In this document: positions 45,904 to 58,205 of the stretch, one piece after another | Layout: the number at the start of each line of letters is the position of its first letter | How positions within the stretch are numbered: the first letter of the stretch is position 1 | Assembly: GCA_009733575.1 (NCBI GenBank) | Contig: ML769465.1 | Span: 129,111 to 193,110 of the forward strand | Direction of reading: 5' to 3' | From: Gymnopus androsaceus JB14 | Lineage: Eukaryota; Basidiomycota; Agaricomycetes; Agaricales; Omphalotaceae | Length of the DNA: 64,000 bases | The notes under the pieces: generated by a model | The model's input: the letters and a program-made list of their open reading frames with translations, nothing else | Database searches by the model: none | Told to the model about the DNA's origin: nothing | Position numbers and translations under genes: made by a program

Positions 45904-47074
45904 TCATGGAAGGCAGGTTTACTTTATTACACGGCCTAGCATGTCTCTCTTTGATTCAATTTAGCGCCAATCTTTAAGTGCGTTGTAAGCTATTGCCAAA
46001 AGCATGAAACAGTTCTGACCTTGAAACAAAGTTTCTCGCTGCCAGAGAAATTTGTACATCCTCAAGAGTACTAGCTCACCATATTGATCTGGCCAGCTTA
46101 AGTATGCAGACTGTGACGTTCCTCAAGGGCCTATTTTTCCTTGCACTTATCCTAAGCATATTAAAAAACACTCACCTAACGAGTAACTTGAATCCGGGAA
46201 ATAATGTGGTCTATTTGCAAGCCTATGTGCTTCCGTAAATTCCAGTGCCAGTGCAGTTGTATCTAAAGCTAAGTGCGATATATGAGTCTTTGAAAGAACA
46301 TAAATATAGACTCGCATGGCATATGGCGAAACGACGCTTTGACCTTCCTTTTCTGTACATTGAACTATCAAACTTCCCAAGCGTGCATGCGCATTTCTAC
46401 ACAGATTCTTAAGCCTTTCATTAATACTGGATACCAAGAATACAACGGCCTCACCGATAGAGGAAAACTAAGATTCGATAATACCAGCCGGGTAAAAAGG
46501 ACAATGCTGCAAAATATTGAAGTTGGCGACAGTGATTGAAAGAAAGAGTAACTTTACTAATCGTGGGAATATTATATTACTATACACTTCCGCAATTTTA
46601 CGCTCTAGACCAGGATTTGAAGCTCTAGAACAGCCAAGAAACAGAAACTTCATGTGTCATGACAATTGCAGCACTTTGGAAGATGGAATGCCGGGGAAAG
46701 ATGAAATAAACTTCGTGCAAATCAGCGAGAATCAATCAATCAAGAATCAATTCGGAGTTCGGGCTCAGTGCCAACACGAAAGTAGAACGCGAAAGACGCG
46801 TCAAACGACAGAAAGCAAAGGATCTTTGACAATGATATAAAGAGATATCAATGTTGACGCGTCGTCGGCACTAGCGATTAGAAATCAGCATACTAGAACA
46901 TATCATCACTCTAGATTTTAAGCCAAAACATTTTCCAGAGATATTCAAACACGGATGTCGAACTCAAACCATTATTTCTGGCACAGTAATGATATGTACA
47001 TAGCATAGTATCATTAGATGGTACCACTTCAAAAAAGCAACAACTCGACCTGGACAATGTCTTTAAGCAAACTC

Positions 47075-47913
47075 TTACCGCACATTATCATCATCCCAAA
47101 GGAAGACTCTGCAGGTGGCCAATGCTCTCCATCGCTCAGTCCACTCAGGGAACTGACAGACCTTGTAGTCCTGCGAAGCGACAATGGGAGCGATCGTCAT
47201 CCAGAAATTGTACTCTTCAGTGGAAACATCCGCTGGCTTCCACATGATTTTAGGACCATAGACTTTGGAGTATGGCGAAGGTGGATTCTGGCCACATATC
47301 GTAACATAGTCTTCCAGGATTTTGCGAGCCTCATCTGTCAATGGGCGAAGCATCTCGGAAAGGAAGCGACGGCAGATCAAGATGAGAGGCAGACGGAAGG
47401 GTCTGGATGCTTGGTCTGCGGGCAGTAGATGGTAGGAGGAGCCCGAAGGGATGTTAAGACCTGCTTTCCTGATTAGTGAAGTAGTAGAGGGAGACGCCAC
47501 GCGTGATCTTACCTAGGAGTTCTTGAGATTCTGGCATAACACTCACATTCCATGAAGCCTTCTTGGAAAATCTGTATGCATCCTCCCATCGAACCATCAT
47601 GTCAGTTAGTACTCGCAGTTCGTCTTCGTCGGGAATTAAGAACGCTTTCTCCTGATCGATAGTCAAAGATGAGCATGCGAATTTGTGCTTTTTCCAGTCT
47701 TGTTTTTGGCAGCTTTGGCTCTATAAGAGATAAACACTTTTGAGTAGATGGAGGGCAGGAGTGACAAGGAAAACAGCGTACACAATAATGCTGGTATTTG
47801 CAGACAGCACAACGACGAATCTCATCCGCTTCTCCGCCTTCGTCCCAAAGAGGGCAGTCGATATATTCGCATTCATGCAACGAAGGAGGAACAGGGATTT
47901 GATTTGAGGCCAT
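47075..47913 (-). CDS. MYND zinc-finger protein
   Basis: Minus-strand ATG 47913 opens MASNQIPVPPSLHEC. The zinc finger spans an intron: RRCAVCKYQHYC joined to SQSCQKQDWKKHKFAC, giving the C-x2-C...YCS..CQ..DW..HK..C pattern of MYND fingers, which bind proline-rich peptides or support methyltransferase modules. A helical stretch follows (EDELRVLTDMMVRWEDAY), then PFRLPLILICRRFLSEML, and the end ALATCRVFLWDDDNVR. No SET domain is seen. Such small MYND proteins are numerous in Agaricomycetes with unknown roles. Exon junctions near 47785, 47700 and 47490 are inferred. Confidence 0.8.
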
Positions 47914-47978
47914 TGTCGTTTTTAAAAAAAAAGGATCTGATCGTGAGAATGCCTATTTACTCGAACTCCGCACTACCA

Positions 47979-47994
47979 TAATATATATAAATAA
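47979..47994 (-). promoter_or_regulatory. TATA-like element of MYND gene
   Basis: ATTATTTATATATATTAT on the minus strand, about 70 bp upstream of the ATG at 47913. It is conserved at the equivalent place in the degenerate copy (near 60270-60288). Confidence 0.45.
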
Positions 47995-48129
47995 TATCTA
48001 GCTCATAAAACATCCAGCCCTCCGTGAACGCGTCCATTAGGAGCACCTACATCTAGCCTTTAGTTCGTCTATCGATAAGCATCTTATAAATCGGTTAGCC
48101 TACATCCAACCCCATCATCCCAACTCAAC

Positions 48130-51100
48130 TCAATCCCATCCCATCCTTGCAGCGTACGTTTTAATATTCGACACAAAATTCTCCTCCACCTCGTGCCCTA
48201 CCCCGGTAGCCACCTTGAGGATGATCTCATTTAGAGGAGTAGATCCAAGAACATCAACATGTTCCGATGTATTTGCACCACCACGGGGCATAGATGGGAC
48301 TGGACGATGGGGAAGCTAGATAGGTAGTACGTACGTGTTAATCGATGACTGTAAAAAGGGAGAGGGAAACACCCACCTCAACCACGGTAATATTAATTCC
48401 TGCAGGGTTCCATCTCGGCCTCTTCCACCCCTCCACGCACATCGCACCGAGACTAAGGAGACTAACCGTCCCATCGCCTTCGCCCAGCTTAACACCATTG
48501 CGGATCTATGAAAAACATCAGGCGCTGTTCGTTGGTCATCTCAGGCTCACCTGTGGAATACCACTCTCATCCGTATAGTCTGCATCAATCCAGCTTTTCC
48601 TCAACAACGGCATATCTAGTGGCGTTCGTGGGGTCACACCAGAGCAAGGACCAGTTTGATTAGAGCTTGGATCGGGGTCGGTGCAACGGGGTGTTACGCC
48701 GTCTGCAGCAGATTCGTCGTGTTCGTAATCGCCGTGGGCGTACCAGTATGAGCGCTATGTGAATAACGTCAGTGAATAGAGAGAGCTTGGTTAAAGGAAG
48801 GTCGCACTTCAGTCTCCTTCCCATGTCCATAGACACAGAACATCTTCATCGAAGGAGCGTTCGGTAATCTGTTGTTAAGTATCAGTTTCAACTCTAAACT
48901 TGTGCAAAAACACACAGGAACTACGCACTGAACCTCGAGTGGATTAGTCCACTTTCTATGATCCAAATTGTTCCGCTTCAAGACCTCCTCATCCCTCTCG
49001 ATTCCAAAGGAATAATTTGTGTCCATCATTTTCTGTAGCAAGTAAACATTTATCAGCCGCTGTATACCGAATCGCAATAATCTTACCTGAAAAGTCGACG
49101 GTGTATGCTCCAAAATCCACTGTCCCGCCGTCTCAGCAGTCATATTCCCTACCTTCTCCCCAGTACTATCCTCGCCCTCATTTTCGGCCAACTTGAGCTC
49201 CACGTCCTCCTTCCCTCCATCCGCACCAGGAATAGAAACATGTACGGTCACAGGAGTCTGCCTGAACGCTATGAACTCTCCATGGGTGTGATTAACGCGC
49301 TGCTGACGCCGCCGTTTCGTGGTTGTTGTGTTGTCGTTTGGATTCGCAATATTATTTGCGTGTAACGTGCGCTCCAAGTCTTCTTCACGTTCATGATCAA
49401 CGTCGTCAGTGGTTTCTTCATCGATATCAACATCAATAAAGGTCGTCGGGTGCAAAAGTAGAGTTGCCCCAGATTGCGTTACCGCCCTGTGGTTAAGAAT
49501 TAAGAAATGGCTGATAGGGAAAGCGGAACCAGCCATAGCATACCTTGATCCACATACTCGCACTCCCTGCCCAACTCAGAAACAATTTGCGACGTTCAGC
49601 GCGGGAGAAGAAGCGCTCCAAGACTAGATAATTAGATGGCATTAACCCACTGATTCGAGCCCCCAAGAACAAAGGCACGTACCATAGGATCCTGCAGGAT
49701 TCAATTGTACCGTATCTCTCATTTCTCCGGACAAGAATGCTGACATAGCTTTAGCCTAGGAACATTCAAAAAAAAATAGCGCAAAATCAAAACGATAGAT
49801 CACTAGCAGACGATGACATGGAATTTAACTTACGACACCCTGCAGGGAAAAGAGACAAAAGATTCAGCGATTTTAGGCCTAGCGCAATATGAAGCAAAAG
49901 ATGGGTTGAAGGATCCGAGATCCAGACCGATAACGGAGAATGGAGCCCTACATACTAGATAATCACATACTTACCAGATGTGTCCCACCAATCGAGATGT
50001 ACGCTTCGATATGGTTCTGTGAAAAGATAACTAAATAAATCTGCATTGAGAATGCGACACTGAGACTAACCTCAACCCAATCAGGTCCTCCGCCGCCGTG
50101 TTCCGGGGATTCTACCCATTTGAGACTGTGTGCGTAGAAGGAACCATGAGTACACTTTCACAAAAAAGACTCAAGAACAACAGGACAGTCAAACTCACAA
50201 ATACTAACATCATATACGTTCAACGGGGATAAGTGAGTGAGCGTTCAGCAATGATGGGTTGGATTTGTACCAGAAATACCTATATGAAAGGAGATGGTCA
50301 GAAGACGAATGAGGGTAGAGTAGGGGTTACCACACACGGTTGCACCCATCGAATCTATAAGAGAGAAGAGGGTTAACAAGGAGTTAGAGAAGAGCACGGA
50401 TCAGCACACACGAGCAGCCACTACAGTCTTTTTCTTTTGTCGTCTCCTACAGAAATAGATGATATCAAACACCAGAGAAAGAACATCAAAACCCAAACTT
50501 ACTTGAACCCTTCTATCGTACTCTTCAACTTTGAAAAATACCCGTCCCTCTCTTCCAAATTCCAATATGATAGCCTCCAATCGTATGGCGCGAGATAAAG
50601 GTTGTTAGTGTCGTAGTTTACTACCGCCAAGTTCTCGACGATTTTGGACCAAATCCAGTATCCTTGAATGAAGGTACTGGCGGCATCGATACCCTCTGCC
50701 GCACGTATCTTGGCGTCGGGAGGGTCGAGGCCTGTGACAGGATCGAGCATCATAGCTGCTATCCATCTGTCTCGATTGAAGGTAACTTGGGAGAGCATGT
50801 TCAGACCTCCCCAAAGCTTTTCGCGGAAGAAAGGACGATATTCTGGGGAAGTAGACCATGATTCCAGACCCTGTGGATGACGATGAAAACGAGACAAGAA
50901 TAAAAACGGAGGAATTGAACGGACAGTAGATATCACGCCAGGAATCAAAACCACGGGATATTCAGCGGATAATCCCCTTGCCTTCATGTTCTCTCCAACT
51001 TGAAACTCCCTTCCATCGCGATTAAGCTTCCAAATCTCAGGGATATTACTTCGAACTCTGTTCCACTCGGTCTCTAGGCGAGAAAAGTCGAAATCCGGAA

Positions 51101-51532
51101 GTTGAGGAAGGGTGATGTCGTATTGGTCCATTAGAAGCATTAATTGGGCATGCATGTCTTGAATATCAGATGGCTGGACAAAGGCAAATGCGAGGAGAGT
51201 GCCGACTGGACAACGATTAGAATATAGGGTCGTGTGCAACCATAATGTACGCACCAAAGACACCAAGGGGAAAGAGGAATCTGCGAGTAACAAATACTGA
51301 GCGGGACTAGAGACTAGTTAGAATATTAAATAACAAAAAAAAAGCAAGCACTTGCCTGTTTCCGCTTTAGTTTATTCACTTCTTTCTGCAACAACTGCTT
51401 CGTTTTCCATAGTTCGACGGTCGAGTCACCCATTTCCGGGGCTGGAGAATTCGGAGTGGATGATCCTGAATCAGAATCTCTGTCATCATGTTGAATTTTG
51501 AGAGTTTCCTTCAGTCGACGTCTTAATGACAT
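48130..51532 (-). CDS. LRO1: Phospholipid:diacylglycerol acyltransferase (PDAT, Lro1 type)
   Basis: Starts MSLRRRLKETLKIQHDD at 51532. A single membrane anchor (TRRFLFPLGVFVGTLLAFAF) precedes the LCAT-type alpha/beta-hydrolase domain: AEYPVVLIPGV, GLESWSTSPEYRPFFREK, LDPVTGLDP, YDWRLSYWNLEERDGYF. The nucleophile motif HSMGA is assembled across two short introns (about 50230-50420), followed by PEHGGGGPDWVENHIEAY. Catalytic Asp lies in GEGDGTVSLLSLG and His in SEHVDVLG, before the end NIKTYAARMGWD. PDAT moves an acyl chain from phospholipid to diacylglycerol, making triacylglycerol at the ER. About ten introns. Only 109 bp separate its ATG from that of divergent gene Z. Confidence 0.9.
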
Positions 51533-51641
51533 CGTAGGATTAGGAATAGGAGGAGGACCGAGGTGAAGCAAGGCGTGACGTGATGATTCAATTTCAGTGC
51601 CATTGCTCATCGACACGCACTCCTGCCGCTTTGTTCTCAAC
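51533..51641. promoter_or_regulatory. Short divergent promoter PDAT / gene Z
   Basis: Only 109 bp lie between the PDAT start (-) and the gene Z start (+), so both 5' regions overlap. The same arrangement is kept at 63820-63913 in the second unit. No clear TATA is seen. Confidence 0.6.
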
Positions 51642-52593
51642 ATGGACGCCCGTACAGAGATACGGCGCCTGGCCTACAACCAGACCAACGAAAACGAAGC
51701 AAAGATGCAGGAAGATCTCCAAAACATCTACAGTACACTTGTTTCTCTTTATCAATTATCATCTCTAACAACCTGCCAGTATTCTGCAAGCAAAGCGTCT
51801 CATCCGAAGAATCCAAGCTATCCGTCAAAGCTCCACCTGCAGAACTCCTCATTATCACGCTAAGGAACTTGATCTTCCCGTCTATCGTCCTTTCGTTCAT
51901 TCCAGAAACCTTGGACGTGTTGAGCGGCATCGAGGCATGGCGAATAAAAGCAGAAAAAATAGCGGATCAAGCTTTGGTCTCGGAGGAGTACTGGCCAAAC
52001 TACAAAGTTGACTACCCTAGTGGATTAACAGATGATGACAGGCGCGTTTTGCGGGGGATTGTCGACGCTCACAAGGTCGATAGAGCTAATTATGTTGAAA
52101 TCACAAAGCAGTATTGTCAATTGGTAAGACCTCGGTTAATATCCATCCAGCTCAATTTAATATTTGCAGCACCTTCATAATACATGGACGTCTAGCTCTG
52201 TAGAGCAATTCATCAAAATCCTCCGGAAATACTTCCCTTCCCTAGCGCCTGCCACAAACCCAAGCGAACCGTATCCTTTTCTTCAAAGCTTCACCCCGGC
52301 TGAATTGTCGAGCTTTGCGGAATTGAAAAGGAGCTGGGTTGAGCTTATCCAGCAAATTACAAAGGGTAACTTCGTACAGTAAGTTTCCAACGAAACCTTT
52401 CTTTCCGCACCTCATCTTTCTTCATAGACCCGAAATCCGAGTGCCAATCGAGGTTGAACTCCAAGCAATGACGGAATCATACCTCGTCCATGTTCAGGAG
52501 CAGATCGACAAGCTGGAGAAATTGTTTGACGCGCCCGGTTATATGTACCGCGTTGGCACGAAGCTGGAGGATGTGGATCTAGATGAAAAGTAG
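51642..52593 (+). CDS. Uncharacterised protein (gene Z), intact copy
   Basis: No family is recognised. Four exons restore one frame: MDARTEIRRLAYNQ...DLQNIY (51642-51732), joined to IFCKQSVSSEESKL through TKQYCQL (51780-52123), HLHNTWTSSSVEQF through GNFVQ (52170-about 52379), and PEIRVPIEVELQAM to the end KLEDVDLDEK at 52593. The product is about 270 residues, mostly helical and soluble, with a hydrophobic stretch ELLIITLRNLIFPSIVLSFI. Introns are 46-47 nt and about 50 nt. Two further copies exist (53406-54352 without a start, and 63914 onward at the window edge). Confidence 0.7.
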
Positions 52594-52615
52594 ATGAAGG
52601 GGTTCATGCGGATAA

Positions 52616-52960
52616 ATGGCACCAAACTGGTATGTCCTTCCCATTGAAGCCGCTATTCTGCTCATCCTTTTTCTCCTAGCTTCTATTAAACAAATCTGCA
52701 TCTCCCTGACATCTGAAAGGATCCGCGCGCCCATAGGCCATGCAGGAGATGCGTTAGATATCCTCCTTCGTCGAGTCCGACGACTTGGTACCTCCGACAA
52801 CACAGCATCTGCCGAAGTCAATATGGTGGATTGCAGTTGCTCGACGGAGAATGGAGAAGTCCATGTCGCTGAAGGCGCGTTCCGTGAGAGGAGGACTACG
52901 TCCGAGTCTGACATGCGTTCAAATTCCTTGCCCTTGTCCTTCATGTCACTTCAAACATAG
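52616..52960 (+). CDS. Small putative membrane protein, copy 1
   Basis: A 114-codon ORF starts 22 bp after the gene Z stop: MAPNWYVLPIEAAILLI, one hydrophobic helix (residues about 9-26), then a basic region (GDALDILLRRVRRLG) and an acidic/Arg tail. Family unknown. Compared with its copy at 54375, differences cluster at third codon positions (for example CTT/CTC, TTT/TTC, ATT/ATC, CCC/CCA, GCC/GCA), about ten silent against seven replacement, suggesting selection on this frame. It may instead be a 3' UTR remnant of gene Z. Confidence 0.45.
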   Translation: MAPNWYVLPIEAAILLILFLLASIKQICISLTSERIRAPIGHAGDALDILLRRVRRLGTSDNTASAEVNMVDCSCSTENGEVHVAEGAFRERRTTSESDMRSNSLPLSFMSLQT

Positions 52961-53036
52961 CTGATAATATTACAGATAATCGTATGTTCTTTTGGAACCA
53001 CGGTAGCGCTAGCCCTCGCTAGTCCCGGGCGTTGAG

Positions 53037-53405
53037 TTGAGTTCTGATATTCTAATTTGGGTTGTTCCTTCGAACGTTATCCAAGGTCCTTTCCCAATGT
53101 CAGATCTCGTATCGAAGAGCCAATGTAGCTCGAACCAACCGACATATCCTTCCTTCAAAGCCGAAAATATCCGAAACGGAAAATCAGTTGAGGAGTCTCG
53201 GAAAGGTATTGTCAAGCTTCAGCGTTCATACGAGGCTCAGCTTTCCGAGTTGACGTGTCAAAAAGCCGCAAAGCTCGTCGAAATTGCTTCATATCTAAAC
53301 ATCCTCTCCCCTGCCCATCGAGTTCCGCCGGAAGTTCTATGCGCGGAGCTTGGAGTCGGGACCATGATATCATTCGACACACGTCCAGCCTTTCGCGCGT
53401 CTGTG
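53037..53405 (+). pseudogene. F-box protein remnant fused to gene Z copy 2
   Basis: The translated region gives a basic coiled stretch (SVEESRKGIVKLQRSYEAQL, KAAKLVEIASYLNI) followed by LSPAHRVPPEVL, which fits the F-box opening (…L.PI..LPPEIL) common in Agaricomycete F-box proteins. The match ends at about 53405 where sequence switches to codon 3 of gene Z. A reversed sister remnant extends further at 57520-58205. Confidence 0.55.
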
Positions 53406-54352
53406 CCCGTACAGAGATACGGCGCCTGGCTTACAACCAGACCAACGAAAACGAAGTAAAGATGCAGGAAGATCTCCAAAACATCTACAGTACACTTGTT
53501 TCTCTTTATCAATTATCATCTCTAACAACCTGCCAGTATTCTGCAAGCAAAGCGTCTCATCCGAAGAATCCAAGCTATCCGTCAAAGCTCCACCTGCAGA
53601 ACTCCTTATTATCACGCTAAGGAACTTGATCTTCCCGTGTATCGTTCTTTCGTTCATTCCAGAAACCTTGGACGTGCTGAGCGGCATCGAGGCATGGCGA
53701 ATAAAAGCAGAAAAAATAGCGGATCAAGCTTTGGTCTCGGAGGAGTACTGGCCAAATTACAAAGTTGACTACCCTAGTGGATTAACAGATGATGACAGGC
53801 GCGTTTTGCGGGGGATTGTCGATGCTCACAAGGTCGAGAGAGCTAATTATGTTGAAATCACAAAGCAGTATTGTCAATTGGTAAGACCTCGGCTTATATT
53901 CCAACTCAACTCAGTTTAATATTTGTAGCACCTTCATAATACATGGACATCTAGCTCTGTAGAGCAATTCATCAAAATCCTCCGGAAATACTTCCCTTCC
54001 CTTGCGCCTGCCACAAACCCAAACGAACCGTACCCTTTTCTTCAAAGCTTCAGCCCGGCTGAATTGTCGAGCTTTGCGGAATTGAAGAGGAGCTGGGTTG
54101 AGCTTATCCAGCAAATTACAAAGGGTAACTTCGTACAGTAAGTTTCCAGTGAAAGCTTTCTTTCTGCGCCTCATCTTTCTTCATAGACCCGAAATCCGAG
54201 TGCCAACCGAGGTTGAACTCCAAGCAATGACGGAATCATACCTCGTCCATGTTCAGGAGCAGAACGACAAGCTGGAGAAATTGTTTGATGCGCCCGGTTA
54301 TATGTACCGCGTTGGCACGAAGCTGGAGGATGTGGATCTAGATGAAAAGTAG
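53406..54352 (+). pseudogene. Gene Z, second copy lacking its start codon
   Basis: Collinear with 51644-52593 from ...ARTEIRRLAYNQTNENE to DVDLDEK, with all three introns kept and about 3% difference. The ATG and promoter are replaced by the F-box remnant, so an in-frame reading enters from VCARTEIRR. All downstream exons remain open. It might be translated only from an internal or new start. Confidence 0.75.
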
Positions 54353-54374
54353 ATGAAGGGGTTCATGGGGATAA

Positions 54375-54695
54375 ATGGCACCAAACTGGTATGTCCTTCC
54401 CATTGAAGCCGCTATTCTGCTCATGCTCTTCCTCTTAGCTCCTATCAAACAAATCTGCATCTCCCTGACATCTGAAAGGATCCGCGCGCCAATAGGCCAT
54501 GCAGGAGACGCGTTAAATATCCTCATCCATCGAGTCCGGCGACTCGGTATCTCCGACAACACAGCATCTGCAGAAGTTGATATGGTGGATTGCAGTTGCT
54601 CGACGGAGAATGGAGAAGTCCATGTCGCTGAAGGCGCGTTCCGTGAGAGGAGGACTACGTCCGAGTCTGACATGCGTTCAAATTCCTTGCCCTAA
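54375..54695 (+). CDS. Small putative membrane protein, copy 2, cut by inversion
   Basis: Matches 52616-52960 up to SNSLP, then a stop (TAA) created where the inversion breakpoint joins CCCT to AAAG. The last eight residues of copy 1 are lost. Same hydrophobic N-terminal helix. Function unknown. Confidence 0.4.
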   Translation: MAPNWYVLPIEAAILLMLFLLAPIKQICISLTSERIRAPIGHAGDALNILIHRVRRLGISDNTASAEVDMVDCSCSTENGEVHVAEGAFRERRTTSESDMRSNSLP

Positions 54696-57050
54696 AGATA
54701 CCCGGAAGACGAACGGAAAAAGAATGGGCATATATAAGCTAAGGATTTTTTGGCAAGAAAACAAGCCTAGCGCTACATTTGAATCGAAGATTCAATTTTA
54801 AGATGTGTAACTTCCATGCAAAAGAGCGAGGCGCGTATAGAACTTTCGGCAAGAAGGAAGCAAGCAAGAGAACTCTTCGCTTAGAACGAGCCACCAGTGA
54901 GCCCTGCAGCAAGTGTTGAGTTCAACGTTCAAACTTTCGAAAGAAATAACTTACAGTACATGGCGGTGTATTTGACAAATATTTCCGCCGATCCAGGTAT
55001 ACACTAGAGTAGCGATGAGATGGATCCAAGGATTAAATGCTCGTAGACTGCATACCGATGCTGGAGGTTGACCGCCTTGAGTATCTATACGGTAGATCTC
55101 ATTGGCAAGAGCACCCGTCAAGTTGGTCAAGTAAAGCCAATCGATGTTGGACGCAGTATCTGAGGGAGCCGTGACATCATCAATCTTGGATCCAACTACA
55201 AAAGCTGCAGGGTTTCCGGCGAAAGCATTCGACGTGAAGTCCCATTTTGGGCTCAATCCTGTGCCAGTTACAGGGTTGGTGACGAAGTAGTGTTGCCCCA
55301 GAGTGGATTCAGAAGGGGAGGTAATAACACGCGCAGCAGAGATGATTGCCTCAGATTCAAAAACGTCCGAGGTGGCACTCGCGTTCCAAGCTCTGAAAGC
55401 AAGGGAAGATAGATCGGTAAAGCTGGACGTGCCATACAAGCACGAAGCATCGAACAATTCGGCAAGTGCGCCTACGTTTCTAAGAAAAGGATGAATGAAC
55501 TCTTTTGTCTCCGTTTATATCAGTGTTGGCTCACGTATAAGTCCCCGTGGATTCACAGGTGTAGTTTTGAGTACCCACTCCCAGACCGATGAACGTAGGT
55601 GCAAATGACGGAGTAGGTAAAGTGGAGCCCGTTAAAACAATCTCAGCAGAAGATACACCACAGACTCGACACTTTTTATCACTCCTAGGGGATCAAGTGA
55701 GAAAGGCGGATGGAATAGGATACGGACGAAAAACATACCTGGCCGAAGTGGGTGCAGCCGCAGATGCGTGAAGCAAGAGGGCAACCGAAACAATGGATTT
55801 GAGCATAAGAGACATTGAAAGCGAGGAATAAATGAGGGTGAAATTCTGCTTCAAAAGAAAGGAGAGTTTTTAGGAGTTTACTGGACGATAGTAGAGCTGT
55901 TCTTGTCCATTTTATCCGAGGATGGGTCAGGGGCATAAACTGATATATCACTGATTTTCCCCCTGAAACTTGACCTACATCTAGTATTTGGAACATATCA
56001 CTCTTGAAGCTTGAAGGTACGCTCCACATCAAGTCGCGCTCTCATCTTCAAGATATTCGAAGGACATTCCCAAGCCTAATCTAGTGGCATGGGATGTGTA
56101 AAAGGCATACTGGACACAGCTGTAGTTGCCGCAATACCATTGGCAAGTCACCGTATAGATTTTCGCTGATACAGCAGGGAACAGAAACTGATGGTCACAA
56201 CTGAGTTGTGTATCGTGCGCTTTGACCGTATCTGTTGATCCTGTCAATCATATTATCCTAGGCCGTTCGGGAACTGTAGCTGCTAGCATTTCTCTCAACT
56301 GGTCACATACTAATGTCCTACATACATCGGACATCCATCAATGTGAGTTCTTGACAAAAAAAAGCGCGCGACCTCGCACTCTGATCACATGCACCAGGAC
56401 TCCGAGCGTTCCCTTGCGCCAAGTGTGTATTCGATTGAAGCCAGTTGAAGCATTCCTTTCATACGTCCCACAACTAATTGAATCATGATCACGGTGCGTA
56501 ATGATATGGACGTACAGGAAAACGAGTATGAGGAACTACTCTGATCGTTTCAGTGATACATGTTATTGGCTCTGTCGATATCCAATGGTAGTATGGGAAA
56601 GCTTGAACGGGAAATGTTACAACCCTTTCCTTGCTCTGGAAATGTCGGCATAAGATATCCGATAAAGTCCTATTTAGAATAACGCAACTGTAAAACACAA
56701 GTAGAGCAGTAGACCGAAACCGGAGAACGCGTTGGTTGGGCCAGTAAGTTTCGGAGGGAGAACATAGTGGAGAAGATAGTCATTATGTACTAGAATAGCC
56801 TGGTGCCTAAGCATCTAAATCGTTAGAGCTTGATTGGTCGTCGAGAATTGTGAAACTCGAACTTCTCCAGATACAAAGATTGAAAGACCAGAGATGAGAT
56901 GATATCTTCAGAAGAATCACATCCTGGGGAAGTTCCAGCAGGATATAGATCTCCCGGGTGCGGTACACTCAGTAGGGAACTATTTTCTCTCTTGATATGC
57001 TTCTACCCATTCTTTATACCTTGAAATGTGAGTAAGTTACTGTCCGAGTC
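54693..57050 (-). repeat. Inverted duplication arm X'
   Basis: Reverse-complement copy of 43535-45903. Starts at the breakpoint CCCT|AAAGATACCCGG and ends near TGTGAGTAAGTTACTGT. Differences are few, about 1-2% by eye. Confidence 0.85.
54881..55815 (-). CDS. Secreted DUF3455 protein, inverted twin
   Basis: ATG at 55815, stop at 54881. Same signal peptide, four exons and motifs as 44782-45713. Replacements are few: E in DVFESEAIIS against DVFEFEAVIS, A for P in SNAFAGNPA, and I for T in the final exon (CIPGSAEIFVKY). All splice sites and the frame are kept, so this copy should be expressed if its 1.2 kb upstream region, also copied, is sufficient. Confidence 0.86.
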
Positions 57051-57519
57051 TCTGAACGCAGTTTCAAACTCTGAAGACACTCTTCATCGCCTTTTCTGAG
57101 CTTTCCGAAGCAACATGACTTGGAGGAATACGGACATTATCGCTATCATAGCTCTTGAGAGGATTTTGCGGTCTCGTAAGTTAGAACAGCGAGGCGAAGA
57201 GAAGACATTGTAGTTGCAGAAGCGTTGCTGCAAGACCAGCGGACGTCCTGAAAAGATACTTGAGAATCCTGGCATTTATGCTGAAGAGTCAACTCTTCGA
57301 GCCCAAGTAGATTTACACCGATACCAGTCACATCGCACTACCGAGTTTAAGGATGTTAGCTGCTGCTAGCGGGAACTCAACAACGCTAAAAGAACACTGC
57401 AAAATTCTTTCAATTTAACACAACGCAAGTTGGCTGCCTCTAGAAGTACATCACTGGAAAGGGAAAAAATCTAAACATGATTTTAACGTGTCTTCCACAC
57501 CGAAGTCATTCGCTGTCAT
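57051..57519. other. Spacer without recognisable gene
   Basis: Lies between arm X' and the reversed F-box remnant. ORFs here are short and without familiar motifs; it may be the decayed 3' part of the F-box gene. Confidence 0.5.
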
Positions 57520-58205
57520 GAATCTCGGCAGTAGACTTCTTCCAATGTAGGGAAATGAAGAGCGTGGAGATCGTAAGAGGAAGTAATGAATGACGGCGTG
57601 CCCACGAAATGTAACGAACCGATATGTTTCACCAAAGTTGAGGATAGTTTTCCCTCGCTTCCGTGCCGAAATTTACCCGGCGACCTTGATTCTTGGATCC
57701 GAGTCATAGGTTACACAGACTCGCTGAAAAGGACTGGACGGATGATTACGAATGATTATCCATGGGTCCCGACTCAAGCTTCCGCGATAGAACTTCCAGC
57801 GGAACTCGATAGGCAGGGGAGAGGATGTTTAGATAGAAGCAATTTCGACGACTCTTTGCGGCTTTTTCGACACGTCAACTCGGAAAGGTGAGCCTCGTAT
57901 GAACACGGAAACTTGACAAACTTGTCCGAGACTCCTCAACTGATTTTCCGTTTCGAGTATTTTCTCGGCTTTGAAGGAAGGAATATGTCGGTTGGTTCGA
58001 GCTACATTGGTGCCTTTCGATACAGAGATTGGACATTGGGAAAAGGAACCTTCGTTGGATAATCGTTCGAAGGAACACCCAATTGAGAATATCAGACTGC
58101 AACTCAACGCCGGGACTAGCCGAGGCTACACGTTACCGTGGTTTCCAAAAAGAACATACGATTATCACCTGTAATATTATCAGCTATGTTGTGGAAGTGA
58201 CATGA
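57520..58205 (-). pseudogene. F-box protein remnant, reversed copy
   Basis: Reverse-complement of 52975-53400, then longer. The minus strand shows an N-terminal helical part (SFKAEKILETENQLRS), ILSPAYRVPLEVL (F-box entry), and downstream HIGSLHFVGTPSFITSS and HALHFPTLEEVYCRD, in the style of the C-terminal half of these proteins. Several frameshifts separate the parts. Its right end (58205-58216) is the second inversion breakpoint. Confidence 0.5.

Larger units (their letters stand above)
45904..51641. repeat. Direct duplication Y, copy 1 (MYND and PDAT genes)
   Basis: Collinear with 58217-63913. It begins GGTCATGGAAGGCAGG and runs through the MYND gene, the PDAT gene and the start of gene Z. 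The first 1.1 kb (45904-47074) holds no recognisable gene. Confidence 0.88.
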
